Positions 32,826-43,762 of a stretch of 64,000 nucleotides of DNA are shown piece by piece. A program made the position numbers and the translations under genes. This DNA is from Pseudo-nitzschia pungens (Eukaryota > Bacillariophyta > Bacillariophyceae > Bacillariales > Bacillariaceae). Under the pieces are notes generated by a model that did no database searches, was not told the origin of the DNA, and saw only the letters and a list, made by a program, of their open reading frames with translations. The stretch spans positions 4,545,346 to 4,609,345 of the forward strand of contig CM074761.1 in the NCBI GenBank assembly GCA_037355855.1. Reading direction: 5' to 3'. Positions within the stretch are counted from its first letter, which is position 1, and each line of letters opens with the position of its first letter.

Positions 32826-32879
32826 GCGTCAAATGCATTGATTTTCGTAGTAAGGCTTAGTCAGTTAATACTTCACACA

Positions 32880-33524
32880 CTACATTATAGCCGACTTCAT
32901 TGCGCGCCTGTGATGTTCCTCCACATTCGTCGATACCAAACATTTCGAGCCTCCCGTTCCTTGCGCCTCCGTGCGAGAACCTTCTTCAGGCCGCTCTATC
33001 CTCTTAGTGTTGTCGAAGTCTTCTTTCATCATGTGATTCAGTTTGTCCATCATTTCGTCATGTTCTTTATCCATGACAGCCTGTCGTTCAGATCTGTTTT
33101 CGATTTTTTTAACGAGAGAGCAAACAAAAACATTTCCATGAGTGAAAGTTAGAGTGATCAAAGTCACTAGCAAAGGCGGAGGTATCGATCCCGACCGGCG
33201 AGAGCTTGCTTCGTCAACACTAAACCGATTGCAGATACTGCGCACGTACTTGCTAATTCTTCCCTGAAATGCATCTCGTTCACGGTTTTTCCCCTCGATC
33301 CCGTTCGACACGACCCATACACCTAAACCGCAGAAAAGAAACAGGGGCAAACCTGCCTTCACCAGATGCATGCTTCCTTCCTCTTCTCCACTCCTTCCGC
33401 CAGAGAAGTGGCGGACGACGCGGTTCTTATTTGCAACGGAGAGATCTGAACGCCCATAGTGTTTGGCAATAGTTCTCCCGCATAACATACCAAGTCGTTG
33501 GTTTACCGATTGAATCTGCATCAT
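32880..33524 (-). CDS. COX16-like cytochrome c oxidase assembly protein (probable)
   Basis: The exons are 33524-33250 and 33093-32880, with a 156-nt intron (GTACGT...AAAACAG). The product is 162 aa. The N terminus (MMQIQSVNQRLGMLCGRTIA, then HYGRSD and RHFSGG) is basic and Ser-rich like a mitochondrial presequence. One transmembrane segment, KAGLPLFLFCGLGVWVVSNG, is followed by a charged stretch with KSERQAVMDKEHDEMMDKLN and KRIERPEEG. A single helix after a short matrix segment, then a charged intermembrane part, is the COX16 plan; the 'GLP-hydrophobic-G' start of the helix also fits. Identification is by architecture and weak similarity, so another small inner-membrane protein remains possible. 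Residues after PEEG are lineage-specific. Confidence 0.6.
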   Translation of the reverse strand: MMQIQSVNQRLGMLCGRTIAKHYGRSDLSVANKNRVVRHFSGGRSGEEEGSMHLVKAGLPLFLFCGLGVWVVSNGIEGKNRERDAFQGRISKYVRSICNRFSVDEASSRRSGSIPPPLLVTLITLTFTHGNVFVCSLVKKIENRSERQAVMDKEHDEMMDKLNHMMKEDFDNTKRIERPEEGSRTEAQGTGGSKCLVSTNVEEHHRRAMKSAIM

Positions 33525-34036
33525 AGTAACAGGCTCCTCTTTTCAGTTCGTGTAGAGGAGATAACCTTGTCGTTCCCGACACCTTCTAGATAAACTATCG
33601 GCAAGGCAATGGGCAACATTCACGTCTCATCAGTTTCTCCGATGCTTTGTGATGATTCATTCCGGTTCAGAGCCCAACGAAGTCGTTGTCAAGTCTGGTA
33701 CCGTATTACGGTACGGTATGTTCACCTGGTACAGTAAATCCCAGTAAATACTACATACCGTAAATACCGTTCGTACCATCCAAAGTATTTTCAATTTGGG
33801 GGCAAGATACAAGTCGTCATGGATGACAAAGATGTCCCTTATTTTGTTCCCTGATTGATTCGTTTCGAGCGAGGCAAGAGGCAACAGCAAATTCCACCGA
33901 CAACAACATCAGAAAAACACAACTGTTGACTGTTGACTGGCTTCCGAACATACCCAAGACAGCCTGTTCTAGTCGGTATCCGGAGAGAATCATCAGGAGC
34001 ACTTGGATCATCCGATCACGTACCCGAAATAATACC
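33525..34036. promoter_or_regulatory. Divergent region between COX16-like and twin-CX9C genes
   Basis: No coding sequence is recognised. TACGGTACGGTATG and related words occur near 33,705-33,780. Both flanking genes appear mitochondrial, so a shared bidirectional promoter is possible; this is an inference. Confidence 0.45.
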
Positions 34037-34599
34037 ATGGACATCGAAGAATACGCCAAGACGAAGGGCATTCCGCTGGAATCAATCCCTGCGGATGTGT
34101 TCGAGAAAGCTCAAGGGAAGACTTACGCTGTTCGTCAAGCCAAAGACCCGATGGCCGATACCTTCAAACAAATGTGTACGAAATCGCAAGAACTCCTAGC
34201 GGCTTGCACGTCAGAATCCGGGGTGAGTTTCGTCGATTGCGTCATGTGATACACCATGGGGAAAGAAAATGAAATGCAATAATCCTTTGCTCGAATGCGC
34301 GTGCGTGTGTAGAGTTCCTCACCGTGAAATTCCCGTGCGATGGTTTCTTCGTTCCTGCCAACCAGAAATCGGACGGATCTCCTTTCCCCGCCGCATGCGC
34401 TACTCAAGCAGCCAAACACATGGAGTGCTTGGTCAACAAGCGGGATACAGCGTACCAATTGGCAGTGAAACTTGCAGGAAAAGAGGAAACCGAAAAGGTT
34501 TTTCCGTATTACGAGGATAACAAGAAAAAGGCACTCGATTTGATTGAAATTTACAAGAAGTCTGCGGCGGGAGAAAAGTCTGGTGCATTTTGGGGATGA
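34037..34599 (+). CDS. Second twin-CX9C protein with a long loop between the cysteine helices
   Basis: The exons are 34037-34222 and 34315-34599, with a 92-nt intron (GTGAGT...GTAGAG). The product is 156 aa. CTKSQELLAAC (Cys47, Cys57) and CATQAAKHMEC (Cys90, Cys100) give the twin CX9C spacing. The two helices are separated by 32 residues including Cys70, far longer than a normal CHCH turn. The start MDIEEYAKTKGIPLESIPAD lacks a presequence, as expected for Mia40-imported intermembrane-space proteins. The C-terminal 50 residues are Lys/Glu-rich and end GEKSGAFWG. I do not recognise the family. A role in respiratory-complex assembly is plausible by class only. The upstream AG at 34312 would break the frame; the AG at 34314 keeps it. 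Confidence 0.75.
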
Positions 34600-36062
34600 T
34601 TGCTTCAGCTTGGCTTGGCTTGGCTTGGCGAAGAAAAATACATCCCTGCGTTATAATTTCCAGGCTGTCCTCGTTGCGAATCGCATTCTAGAAAACTCTC
34701 TCTAGACTCTGTCGACCGCATTAAATAAACAACAGGACCCCCAAGTAGGAACTTTCCGATCGATGCTAAATTGCAGCGTTGCAGTAGACCATGATTCCTA
34801 GAGAAAGCATTGCAAATTTACCAGCAAGTGTTTATGTGTGTGTGTATGACCTAAATATTAATATTCTTCCTGGTGGAATGAGGAACAGACTACACGTACT
34901 AGCGATACATTACATCGCATCGTCGGTGGAAAAGCAGTATTATGTAAATCATCAGCTCCGTCGCATGAGTGGATGGCGATGCGAGAGATACAATGATGAT
35001 TGCTGTATATGCACTGACTTTGCAAGCATCGTTGCTTTGCTGTCCAGGGTCACCTTAGCAAGGTACATCATGTCTCTCGAATCCAGATGGGCATGAAAGT
35101 TAGTAGGATCTCAGCAAGGGTCAACGAGAGATACTGCTGGCCACATGGCGACTTCTTCAAAGTTACGAGCAGGAGACAAAGTGAACAAAGATGGATGTAC
35201 TACTACTCATGCTGATGGTGGTTCATGATTACTACTTTTGGAGGTAGTACTAGTAGTAGTAGTAGTACTAGTATATGCTGCTTCCACCTGCTGCTTCAAC
35301 AACTGGCACTGATTCAGCATTTCTAATGGTAGTATGCACCAACTGTTTAAAATTGAAGTTGACTTCTTGCTACTGCTTGAGAGTCTTGTATCATCTGACC
35401 ATCATCATACAACGAATTTGCTAGTAGTACTAGTAAGGTTACTGCAATGTGCCGAAATCCTGATGGGGCAGTAAAATGGGCACAGAGAATGATTCTACGG
35501 TTGTGATCCTATGTGTTGTACATATTTGACATAACATAACATAACCTCACAAAACAGTCTACCCGTGTTTCTCGTAAGGTTAAAAAAACCTTACCGGTAG
35601 TAATATTCGTGGATGTTCATGAATGATATCAACATTACACGTGTGACGTCATGAAGCATACCCACCAGACATCAAAAACAGGCACCGTAAGTTAACTTAC
35701 TGCAAAGGAGAACGAATCCTTCTTCCTCAAATCAGATGTCGCAGCCGCAGAATGTACTTGTACGGGATTTTCAAGCGACCGCTACCACGCCTTTCGATCA
35801 AAATCAGTCGTTTCCGATGGAAGAAGTGATGGGTAAGGTTTACGGTATCGGTGCATCTGAGTATTATTTTTAGGAGTCCACATCACAACTACCCTTGCAC
35901 AGAGGAGGACTTTCTGGTGCACAACACTCAGATCGGTTCGAGGGAGGTCAAGAAGTCCTTGTTGCTGTTCTGTGATACACACCGATAACTCTCCATCGCA
36001 TTTGCTCCGCTGCACATCATCCTGCTGCTTGCGTCCGACACAAAACAAATAAAAAAAATAGC
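34600..36062. other. Intergenic region, no gene recognised
   Basis: After the twin-CX9C gene the strand shows a GCTTGGCTTGGCTTGGC pentamer run (about 34,607-34,630), then AT-rich DNA with CTAGTAGTAGTAGTAGTACTAG near 35,245 and GTAAGGTT words near 35,575. The last part is the SufD promoter. No conserved ORF is seen. Confidence 0.5.
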
Positions 36063-38276
36063 ATGAGGTCTGCACAATCGGAAAATGTTCTTCACCTCCT
36101 GTGTTGCATTGCACTTTTGGGATCCACGGTTGCATTCACCGTGACGCCGTCGACTTTCACCAATAGCATGTCGTCGGTGATACCATCGTCGTCGTCGTCG
36201 TCGTCTTCGTCGTCACTCGGAGTTAGCATCGGTCTGGGACCGGAACAGGCCGTCGAAGAAGAAGAGGGTGAAGGCAAGAAAAAAGAGTTGGTTGCCGGTG
36301 TCGACTACGAAGTTCCGGATCACGAAGCCTTCCGCACTTCGCGCCGTTCGAAGCTTGACGAGCAATGTGATCAGTGGTTCGGTGCTTTGTTGGGAGACGA
36401 ATCCCAGAGCGGAGTCTTGGGATCACTGGCGGACGATGCGAGAGATATTTTGCTCACGCCTGTTCCTCTGATCAACGAGGTGCGTAATCGATACCATTTC
36501 GTGGACTTTTTGTGCTCTTATTTGGCTCCACTCAATGATCCCTTTTTCTGCACATGCATTGCTATTTTCTACACTTTGATGACTGTATCGTAATTACCGC
36601 ATTTCGGATTTCGTCTGAATCTTCGTTTTTAGGAAGAACTCCCAAGTGATCACGAGGAATGGACTCCTTACGTGGCTACAAAACTTCCGTGGACACCGCT
36701 CACACCTGCCTTTGGTCTAGAGGAGTTCGGTCTTCCGATACCAAGAAGAAACGCTGAAACATGGAGACACTTTGACGTATCAGGCATGGTGAACCAGGAT
36801 TACTCCGGTAGTTGTGAAGACACTGGAACACCCTTGGAGCTCTCTGACGAGCAAGTCACAAGCTACAGGGAACAATTGGAAAAAGGTGGGAGCTGGATTG
36901 CAGATGATGCCTGTCAGGCTAGATTGGTGTACATCAATGGTCGGTATGCGCCCCAATTATCGATGGAGAATGATGTGGCTGTGAATTTGGGAAAAATTGA
37001 TGATTCCGTGTCCGACGAAGTGAAATCATATTTATCACGATTGACCGATGGATTCACCGACGAACTCGCTACACCCGTACCAATCGGTGAGGATATGTAC
37101 TGTTCATCGTACAAAAAGCTCGGTGGCGCCGATCACTGCCTCGGTGAACCCTTCTCTCAATTCGCCGTCAATACGCAACAGGGAACGGCATGTTTTGCTG
37201 CGTTAAACACCCGACGGACAGGCGGTGTCGCATATGTTCATGTACCGGACGATTACGATGCGGACAATAGCGAATCGAAACCTGTGATGATCCTCAACGT
37301 CGTGACAAATAGCGGGGGTTCTTCCGCTGGTTGCGATGGTATGTCGTTTCATCCGAGATCTCTCGTTGTCGCCGGTGAAAACAGCCGATTGTCTGTTGTG
37401 CAGGCTTGCGTCGACCTGAACGACGGTAGTGATCATGTTCCAAAGCTCTACAACGGCTTCACACAGATGATTGTGAAAGAGGGTGCAAATGTTACACACT
37501 CGTTCCTCGAGGAATCCGGGGGTATGGTAACTCCTGGCGTTGAGAAAAATAGCGATGATTCAGGCGAGGACGAACCCGATGCACAAACTCTCGAAGCTAA
37601 CCGGCCTGCGATGAAAGATACACACTTAGAATGTGTTGATGTGCAATGTATTGGCGACGATTCTACCTACGAAGGAACCCTGATGAGTGTGGGTGGAAGT
37701 GGTAGAATCAGGATCGCGCACTCGGTGTCTTTGCTGAAGCCACGAGCGCACGCTAAAGTGTACGGCTTTTTCTTGTCTGGGGGAAACCAGAGAACAGACT
37801 GTAAGACTAATATTCACCATGCTGGTCAGGGAACTACAAGTGAGCAGATCCAAAAGAATATGATCGGAGGCAGGGCCACCGGAGCGTTCCGTGGTCGCAT
37901 TCGCGTGGAACAAAGCGCCCAGCAGACGGACAGCCAACAACTGTCCAGAACTATTCTTTTGAGCGACAAATCACGTGCCTGGGCGGTACCTTCCCTAGAA
38001 ATCATTGCCGATGACGTACAATGTACTCACGGAGCCACGGTATCGGATCTGTCCGAAGAAGAATTATTCTATCTCCGATCCAGAGGGCTCGACACCAGCT
38101 TGGCGCGAAACCTTCTCATGTATGCATTCGCAGCTGACGTGTGCAACGATGTAGACAAGGCGATGCTAACGTCCGTGGATAGCGGAAACGGGCTTCAAAA
38201 AAGGTTGATTGATCGCTTAAACAACGTGGTGCCGCAGGGAGATCGTGCAATCATGGGTGAATACCAAAGCGTCTAA
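36063..38276 (+). CDS. sufD: Plastid SufD, Fe-S cluster assembly scaffold subunit
   Basis: The exons are 36063-36479 and 36633-38276, with a 153-nt intron (GTGCGT...TTTTTAG). The product is 686 aa. The leader has a hydrophobic signal peptide ending STVAFTVTPS, a weaker version of the plastid entry motif, then a Ser run. Conserved SufD features include RRNAETWRHFDVSGM near the start of the core. In the beta-helix there are GGSGRIRIAHSVSLLKPRAH and RTDCKTNIHHAGQGTTSEQI. The end has SRAWAVPSLEIIADDVQCTH, GATVSDLSEEELFYLRSRGL and ARNLLMYAFAADV. The C-terminal C-T-H-G-A and Leu/Arg features are those of the SufB/SufD superfamily. SufBCD builds Fe-S clusters in the plastid stroma. In many algae SufB and SufC are plastid-encoded. 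It converges on pyruvate kinase, 228 bp away. Confidence 0.93.
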
Positions 38277-38504
38277 GGAGACACTTCAATCATAGTAGTG
38301 CAATCCATCAAAATAGTAGTACGGTGGATACTCTTGACTAAACTAGAAAGATTGGTTCGAATGCGAAACGCTACACCATAATGATCCTGACACGACGAAA
38401 AGGCACTAAAATCAATTCTTTTTCTTGTACCTCTAATGATAGCAAAGAGAGATTTTATGACAGGCTCAAAAAACGCGACGTAGGTTTTTCCTTCCTTTCA
38501 TCAC

Positions 38505-40559
38505 CTATACTTGGCCAACGATGCAACTGTTGCCATGGACGGTCACAAAAGACTCGCCCTTGGCAACAAAACCCATGCGTTCAATTTCCGTGACGGCAAC
38601 ATTTAATTTTTCTGCGTCATCGACATCTTGCAAGCCAACGACTGGGTAGATGCCTCTGGTCAAAATCATCTGTCGTGCAACCTTGCTGGTCGAACAGAAA
38701 CTGATGATCGGGCAGCTTGGTCGAAAGGCTGCTAGCGATGCAGGTAACTTTCCATCATCCGTAAAGACCAAGATCGCCTTACAGTCATTTGCAGCGCTAG
38801 CAACAACAGCTTCTTCGGCAATTGCGGTCAATGGATCGTTGCTGTCTCCGATGTATGAGGAACTCTTTGATCCATCCGATTTCTTCAAACCAGCTAGGGA
38901 ACCAGATGAAGAGTAGTGCTCAGCCGACAAAATAATGTCAGTCATTGTTTGTATGGTGAGATCTGGGTACTTGCCCTTTGCCGTTTCTCCGCTGGTCATG
39001 ACCGCATCAGCTCCATCATAAACAGCATTGGTCACGTCGGACACTTCAGCGCGCGTTGGGCGAGGATTTTTCGCCATCGATTCGAGCATTTGTGTGGCTA
39101 CAATTACAGGCTTTCCGACAACGTTGCAAGCAGCTACCATCTCCTTTTGAGCATTCGTCACCTGGTGGATAGGAATTTCCACTCCCAAATCTGACATGAT
39201 TGGTGTGTTGCAATTAGTTGAAGGTGAGAACACAAATTGTTGATATCAAACGAAAAGATTAGAAAAACGCGCACACGCGAAAGGACGGCGATGGAACGGC
39301 ATAGATAAACGGAATAAAACATTGTCACTTACCACCTCTGGCAACCATGATCCCGTCGGATTCCTCTAGAATTTCGTCAAAATGTTTCAGTGCAGACTGA
39401 CTCTCGATCTTCGAGATGATAAGAGGCAAAGGTCGATCTGTGATTCCCATCTCTTCGGCACACTCCTTCATGTAATTTCGGATTTCTCGAACTCCATCGG
39501 CCGTTTGGATGAAAGATGCTGCCACGTAATCAACATCAATTTCAAGCCCATATTTGATATCTTTCTTGTCCTTCTCGGACATGGCAGGTAAATCTGTTTC
39601 GGCGCCCGGCAAGTTTACACCAGCACGAGAACGAAGCTCCCCAGAGTTGTCAATGCTACAGACAACGCTTCCGTCATTGCCATTGATCTCTGTGACAGTA
39701 AGGATTACTGCTCCATCATCCAGCAGGACTTTCATTCCAGGGGCCATGCACAAATGTAGCTTGTCGTAATTAATGAACAAATCTTTATCAGTCGAAGCTT
39801 CGGCGTAATCCATCGAAGTTTGGAGTGTGATTTGATCGCCCTTTTCGAGATGAATGGTCTCGTGACCGGAATCATCATGAGCTAGTTTTCCCGATCGAAT
39901 TTCTGGTCCTCGCGTGTCGAGAAGGGTAGCGCGAACATCTTGAACAGGGTTGATTGGACCATCGAAATCATACGAATCCTGGGGGACGATTTTATCACCA
40001 ACGGCATGCAGTTAAGCAACCGACATCATGGCCATCGATTCAAAGATCAATAATGGCATCAACAATGCATCAACGATGTCGTTTGAAATGTTCCAAACAA
40101 AGCTCAACAATGTTAGTCGATGCGACTTTCGACTGTCCATCAGAATATTTAGTTGTCTTCCACGAATTGCCCCAAGTTTGCCATCTCTGCCCTCTTCACA
40201 CAAAAGCAAAACATCAATCGTCTCACCTGACTCGCAGCGAGATTCGTCAAACGAAGCTCCACTTCTTCGGTTGTGGCATGGGAAAAGTTCAGTCTCATAA
40301 TTTTCATCCCAGCTTCGACAACCTTTTTCAAGGGTTCTGCCTGTTCCGATGTTGGACCGATTGTAGCTACGATCTTCGTCAATGGATGACGGGGATTAAC
40401 CGTGGCTGGATCAATCAAATTGAAGGTTGTCTTTAGCTTGCGAGCTTCTGTGTCGATCTCAGGAACGGAAGAGAAACTTCGGGTACCGATCTTGAACGAT
40501 CCCGATGCTCGGTGGCGGATGTACCGATAACACTGATTTTGAATTGCTTTTGAAAACAT
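38505..40559 (-). CDS. PYK: Pyruvate kinase with mitochondrial-type presequence
   Basis: The exons are 40559-40227, 39978-39333 and 39190-38505, with introns of 248 and 142 nt. The product is 554 aa. The ATG at 40559 starts MFSKAIQNQCYRYIRHRASG and continues to RSFSSVPEID, a basic, Ser-rich leader typical of mitochondrial import; an upstream TTG in frame is ignored. Core motifs are TKIVATIGPTS, MKIMRLNFSHA, LLDTRGPEIRSG, DYVAASFIQTADGVREIRNY and LIISKIESQSALKHFDEIL. MVARGDLGVEIP is rebuilt across the second intron, and MLESMAKNPRPTRAEVSDV and DGADAVMTSGETAKGKYP follow. The enzyme converts phosphoenolpyruvate and ADP to pyruvate and ATP. Diatoms are known to hold the lower half of glycolysis in mitochondria, which this leader supports. 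Confidence 0.94.
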
Positions 40560-41707
40560 GGTTGTACGATCCCTTGCTAACAGTGAAAAGCGACAATGGC
40601 AAACTGGATGATTCTGCTTGCTGAGAAGGCTGGAGTTGGTCCAGAACAAGGTTATATCGAATCAATCAAAGATTTTTTGATGGGAATCCAACACTGATTG
40701 AAGCCCAACTCGTTCCCTTTGTTATTGGCATTGATTTTGAGAACAGAAATCCTGGGTGTTCGATTCTATTTGGTGGCTGTGTGAATTCTACGGTAGGAGC
40801 CAAATTGTACTTGTAACCAACCTTACTCACAAAATTCCCAAAAAAAGGGTGAATTTCCCCACACGTAGTACGAAGTAAGGGTAGTTGGAAAATACTTGTA
40901 CGTTGCTCTTCGAGTACACACTCGTACTGACAAACGAACGGTAGGGACGTAGGGACGGACATAGAGAAAGTAAGTCGAATGTGTCGTTGAAATTTCGGAT
41001 ACGAAATTGCGTGCTACGAAGTATCGTCCTACTACTTCGTTATCGTAACCTTACTACGTAGGTACATGTATGCAGCGGGTGTGTTCCTTACCGCGGCAAT
41101 TACCGGTTCGTGTTTCTCAAAATCTCAGAACAGGATCTCAATCAAAATCTCAATCAACTTTCAAAACTTGAAGGCAGCAATCTGCTCTGCAATGCTTCGA
41201 TTCGAGGAAAAATCTTTCATATGTATTTTGAGAAATGAAGGTATTTTTCATTAAAATTGTTTCAGGAGGTTCTCGTATGGATTGGGTGGGTAACTTACCT
41301 GGTTTGTTCACGTACAAGAAAGTATCTTACGTACCGTCTGTACACAAAAAATAGTAAGGCAACTAAGATATATTACTTCGTAGAAGTACATGTAAGGCTT
41401 ACTTACTCGTGTATGTGAATGTGAGACTAAGATTACGTAAGCTTAGTTCTTACGAAGTAAGGTTTAGTCTACTCTGCGATGCCTGGTATTGGTTGCCCCT
41501 ACGGGTAAGATTACGGGAAGGTCGAAAGTAGTGGGATGAAAAACAGTTGTCGTGCAACTGGTTTTTGACACCCTCACCGCGTTTCGCAATTGATTTTTCC
41601 TCCGATCGTTCCAATCGTAATACTTTATCTTTCTTTCATCGTGATCTTCGCCTTCTTCATCTGGCTACCCTTGCCGTTATATATTCGAGGATAACAAATC
41701 TACAAAC
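40560..41707. promoter_or_regulatory. Divergent region between pyruvate kinase and GH5 glucanase
   Basis: Two divergent starts flank 1.1 kb without a recognisable gene. From about 40,860 to 41,520 there is a high density of TACGAAGTA, GTAAGGTTTA, TTACGTACCG and similar words. The shared position of a glycolytic gene and a storage-glucan hydrolase invites a test for co-expression. Confidence 0.45.
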
Positions 41708-43441
41708 ATGGCGTACGAGTCATCGAGTGCGTCTTCGTCGTCCTTTAGCTGGATACGAGGAGTGAACATAGCGGGATGGCTCTTGGCAGAACGCCTCGTG
41801 ACACCATACTTGTTCGCCCTGAATTCATGTCAGCTCAAAGGGGATTGGTGCTTCTATCCCAAGCAACTTGGTGCGCTACCTGAAACTAACAGGCAGTATA
41901 AACTGTGCGACATGTTCCACTGCGAACCCCATTTAGTCGATGCTCCGAAAGACGGGGATACCATAAAAGATTATCCCTTCGACGAAAAATCGTTGCTCTC
42001 TTCATTCGACAATAAGGCAATTGCCAAAGAGTACATGACCTTTCATTGGGAAAACTTCATCACAAAAGAAGATGTTCGATTCATGGCAGAAGAAGGTGGT
42101 GTTCAGTACGTCAAAGTCCCAATCCCACACTATGCAATGAACGATATTTGGGAAGGGGAGCCCTGGGTAGATGGACAGTGGATGTACTTTGTTCGATTTG
42201 TTGGCTGGGCAAGGCAGTATGGCATTCAAGTTTGGATTGACTTGCACATATCACTTGGAACTCAAACAGGTTCGGATAATGCAGAACATTCCACTAGCAA
42301 TCATTGGATGAGTTCTTCGGACAATGTTGAACGAAGTATCAAGGCAGTCAGGGACATGGCCCAGGCCGTCATGGATGATAACTTGCGAGACGTAGTAACA
42401 GGCTTTGGTATTCTTAACGAGCCATCATCGGCGGACTGCCCGATTGATCACATCAAACAGTATAGTAACCGCGCACTGCTAGCTGTGCGTGAGATCATGG
42501 GAGATGACACGGCTGTTTACATGTCGGATTCGTTAAACGCAGCAAAATGGAATGATGGGTGGTGGACAGATCAATCTTTTCACAAGAATACGTTTATCGA
42601 TAGCCATTATTACCATGTATTCACACAGAATGAACGGTCCCTCTCTCCAAAGCAGCACATTGCGTATACCTGCAAAAAGTTGGCGAGAGAAACAGAAAGC
42701 TGCTGTTACGAGGATTACCCAAACAATAACAAAGCATCAGCCGGAGTTTCTAGAATCGTCGGTGAATGGAGTGCGGGCTTCGATATTCTTCCAAGCGAAC
42801 TGCTGGAAAAAAGCATGGAAGCGATTCGTCATCCAAAAATAGCACTGCCTCTGGCGATGGATCGAGTCGTGACTGAAGAGCGGAAGGAGTTCTTGAAAAA
42901 CCATGTCCAAGCTCAGATGGTGGCATACGAAAGCTCTAATACCGGGGTATCAAGTGGTTGGTTCTTTTGGACGCTAAAAACCGAAGGCGGGGCCTTTGCC
43001 GAATGGGATTTCACCAGAGGCGTGAAAGAAGGGTGGATTCCAAAGATACCGGACAATAAAACTGCGTCTACGTCCATATTTGGATCGTGTGAATCGTTAG
43101 TTGGGAAAACTATGGATAGTATGTCTATCGTTAAAGAATTCCCAGATCCCAAAAAAGTGAAGACGATACTCGGTGATCCTATCGATGATGACTTTGTTGT
43201 TTCGCATGGGAAGACAAACAACTCGAACAAAAATAACAAGGACGCAACAAGCGGAACGGAAGCGTTGGCAGCTTACACGGAACAAACTATCGAAAGGCCA
43301 AAGAAAAAACGTTGGTTCCGGTTTTTTGCTTTTTGTTTCTTTTGTTATGGTGTGTGGAATGTCTTCCTAAAAAATCAATATGGATATGGGCATCAGCGAT
43401 GGGATTACGACCCTTTGCATCGCAGAGAATTCAATCTGTGA
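41708..43441 (+). CDS. GH5-family exo-beta-1,3-glucanase-like enzyme, C-terminal membrane anchor
   Basis: This is a single-exon gene of 577 aa, with the start ATG at 41708. WIRGVNIAGWLLAERLVTPY matches the RGVNxGGWL signature of fungal exo-beta-1,3-glucanases. GFGILNEPSS holds the predicted acid/base Glu238 and IVGEWSAGF the nucleophile Glu353; SSGWFFWTLKTEGG and FAEWDFTRGVKEGW close the barrel. No N-terminal signal peptide is visible. A transmembrane segment lies near the end (RWFRFFAFCFFCYGVWNVFL), followed by a short tail. The likely substrate is chrysolaminarin, the beta-1,3-glucan store of diatom vacuoles (inference). The tail anchor would place the catalytic domain on one membrane face. 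A polyadenylation-type AATAAA lies at 43467-43472, 26 nt after the stop. Confidence 0.88.
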   Translation: MAYESSSASSSSFSWIRGVNIAGWLLAERLVTPYLFALNSCQLKGDWCFYPKQLGALPETNRQYKLCDMFHCEPHLVDAPKDGDTIKDYPFDEKSLLSSFDNKAIAKEYMTFHWENFITKEDVRFMAEEGGVQYVKVPIPHYAMNDIWEGEPWVDGQWMYFVRFVGWARQYGIQVWIDLHISLGTQTGSDNAEHSTSNHWMSSSDNVERSIKAVRDMAQAVMDDNLRDVVTGFGILNEPSSADCPIDHIKQYSNRALLAVREIMGDDTAVYMSDSLNAAKWNDGWWTDQSFHKNTFIDSHYYHVFTQNERSLSPKQHIAYTCKKLARETESCCYEDYPNNNKASAGVSRIVGEWSAGFDILPSELLEKSMEAIRHPKIALPLAMDRVVTEERKEFLKNHVQAQMVAYESSNTGVSSGWFFWTLKTEGGAFAEWDFTRGVKEGWIPKIPDNKTASTSIFGSCESLVGKTMDSMSIVKEFPDPKKVKTILGDPIDDDFVVSHGKTNNSNKNNKDATSGTEALAAYTEQTIERPKKKRWFRFFAFCFFCYGVWNVFLKNQYGYGHQRWDYDPLHRREFNL

Positions 43442-43762
43442 TATGCTGGGAACTTTCTGAGAATGCAATAAAACCAAACACGTGGAAGAATTATAGTCAA
43501 TCAAGCCGATCTTGAAGCCGACACTGGATCATTTTAGAATGCATTAAAGCTCAAAATTTAATCTTCACTGCATTTCAAAAATTGCTATCCTGCACTTCTT
43601 CTTCTTCAGCGATTATCAATTAGACTGCTCGACGACCTCGAGTCAGTCACGCCCATTCTAATATTGACTACTTCGTACATAGTATGGTTATAGAGACCGT
43701 CGCGAAGAAAGGAACGGAAAACCAATCCCGAAGATGAAAGACATCAAGTGAAAGTCGTACAT

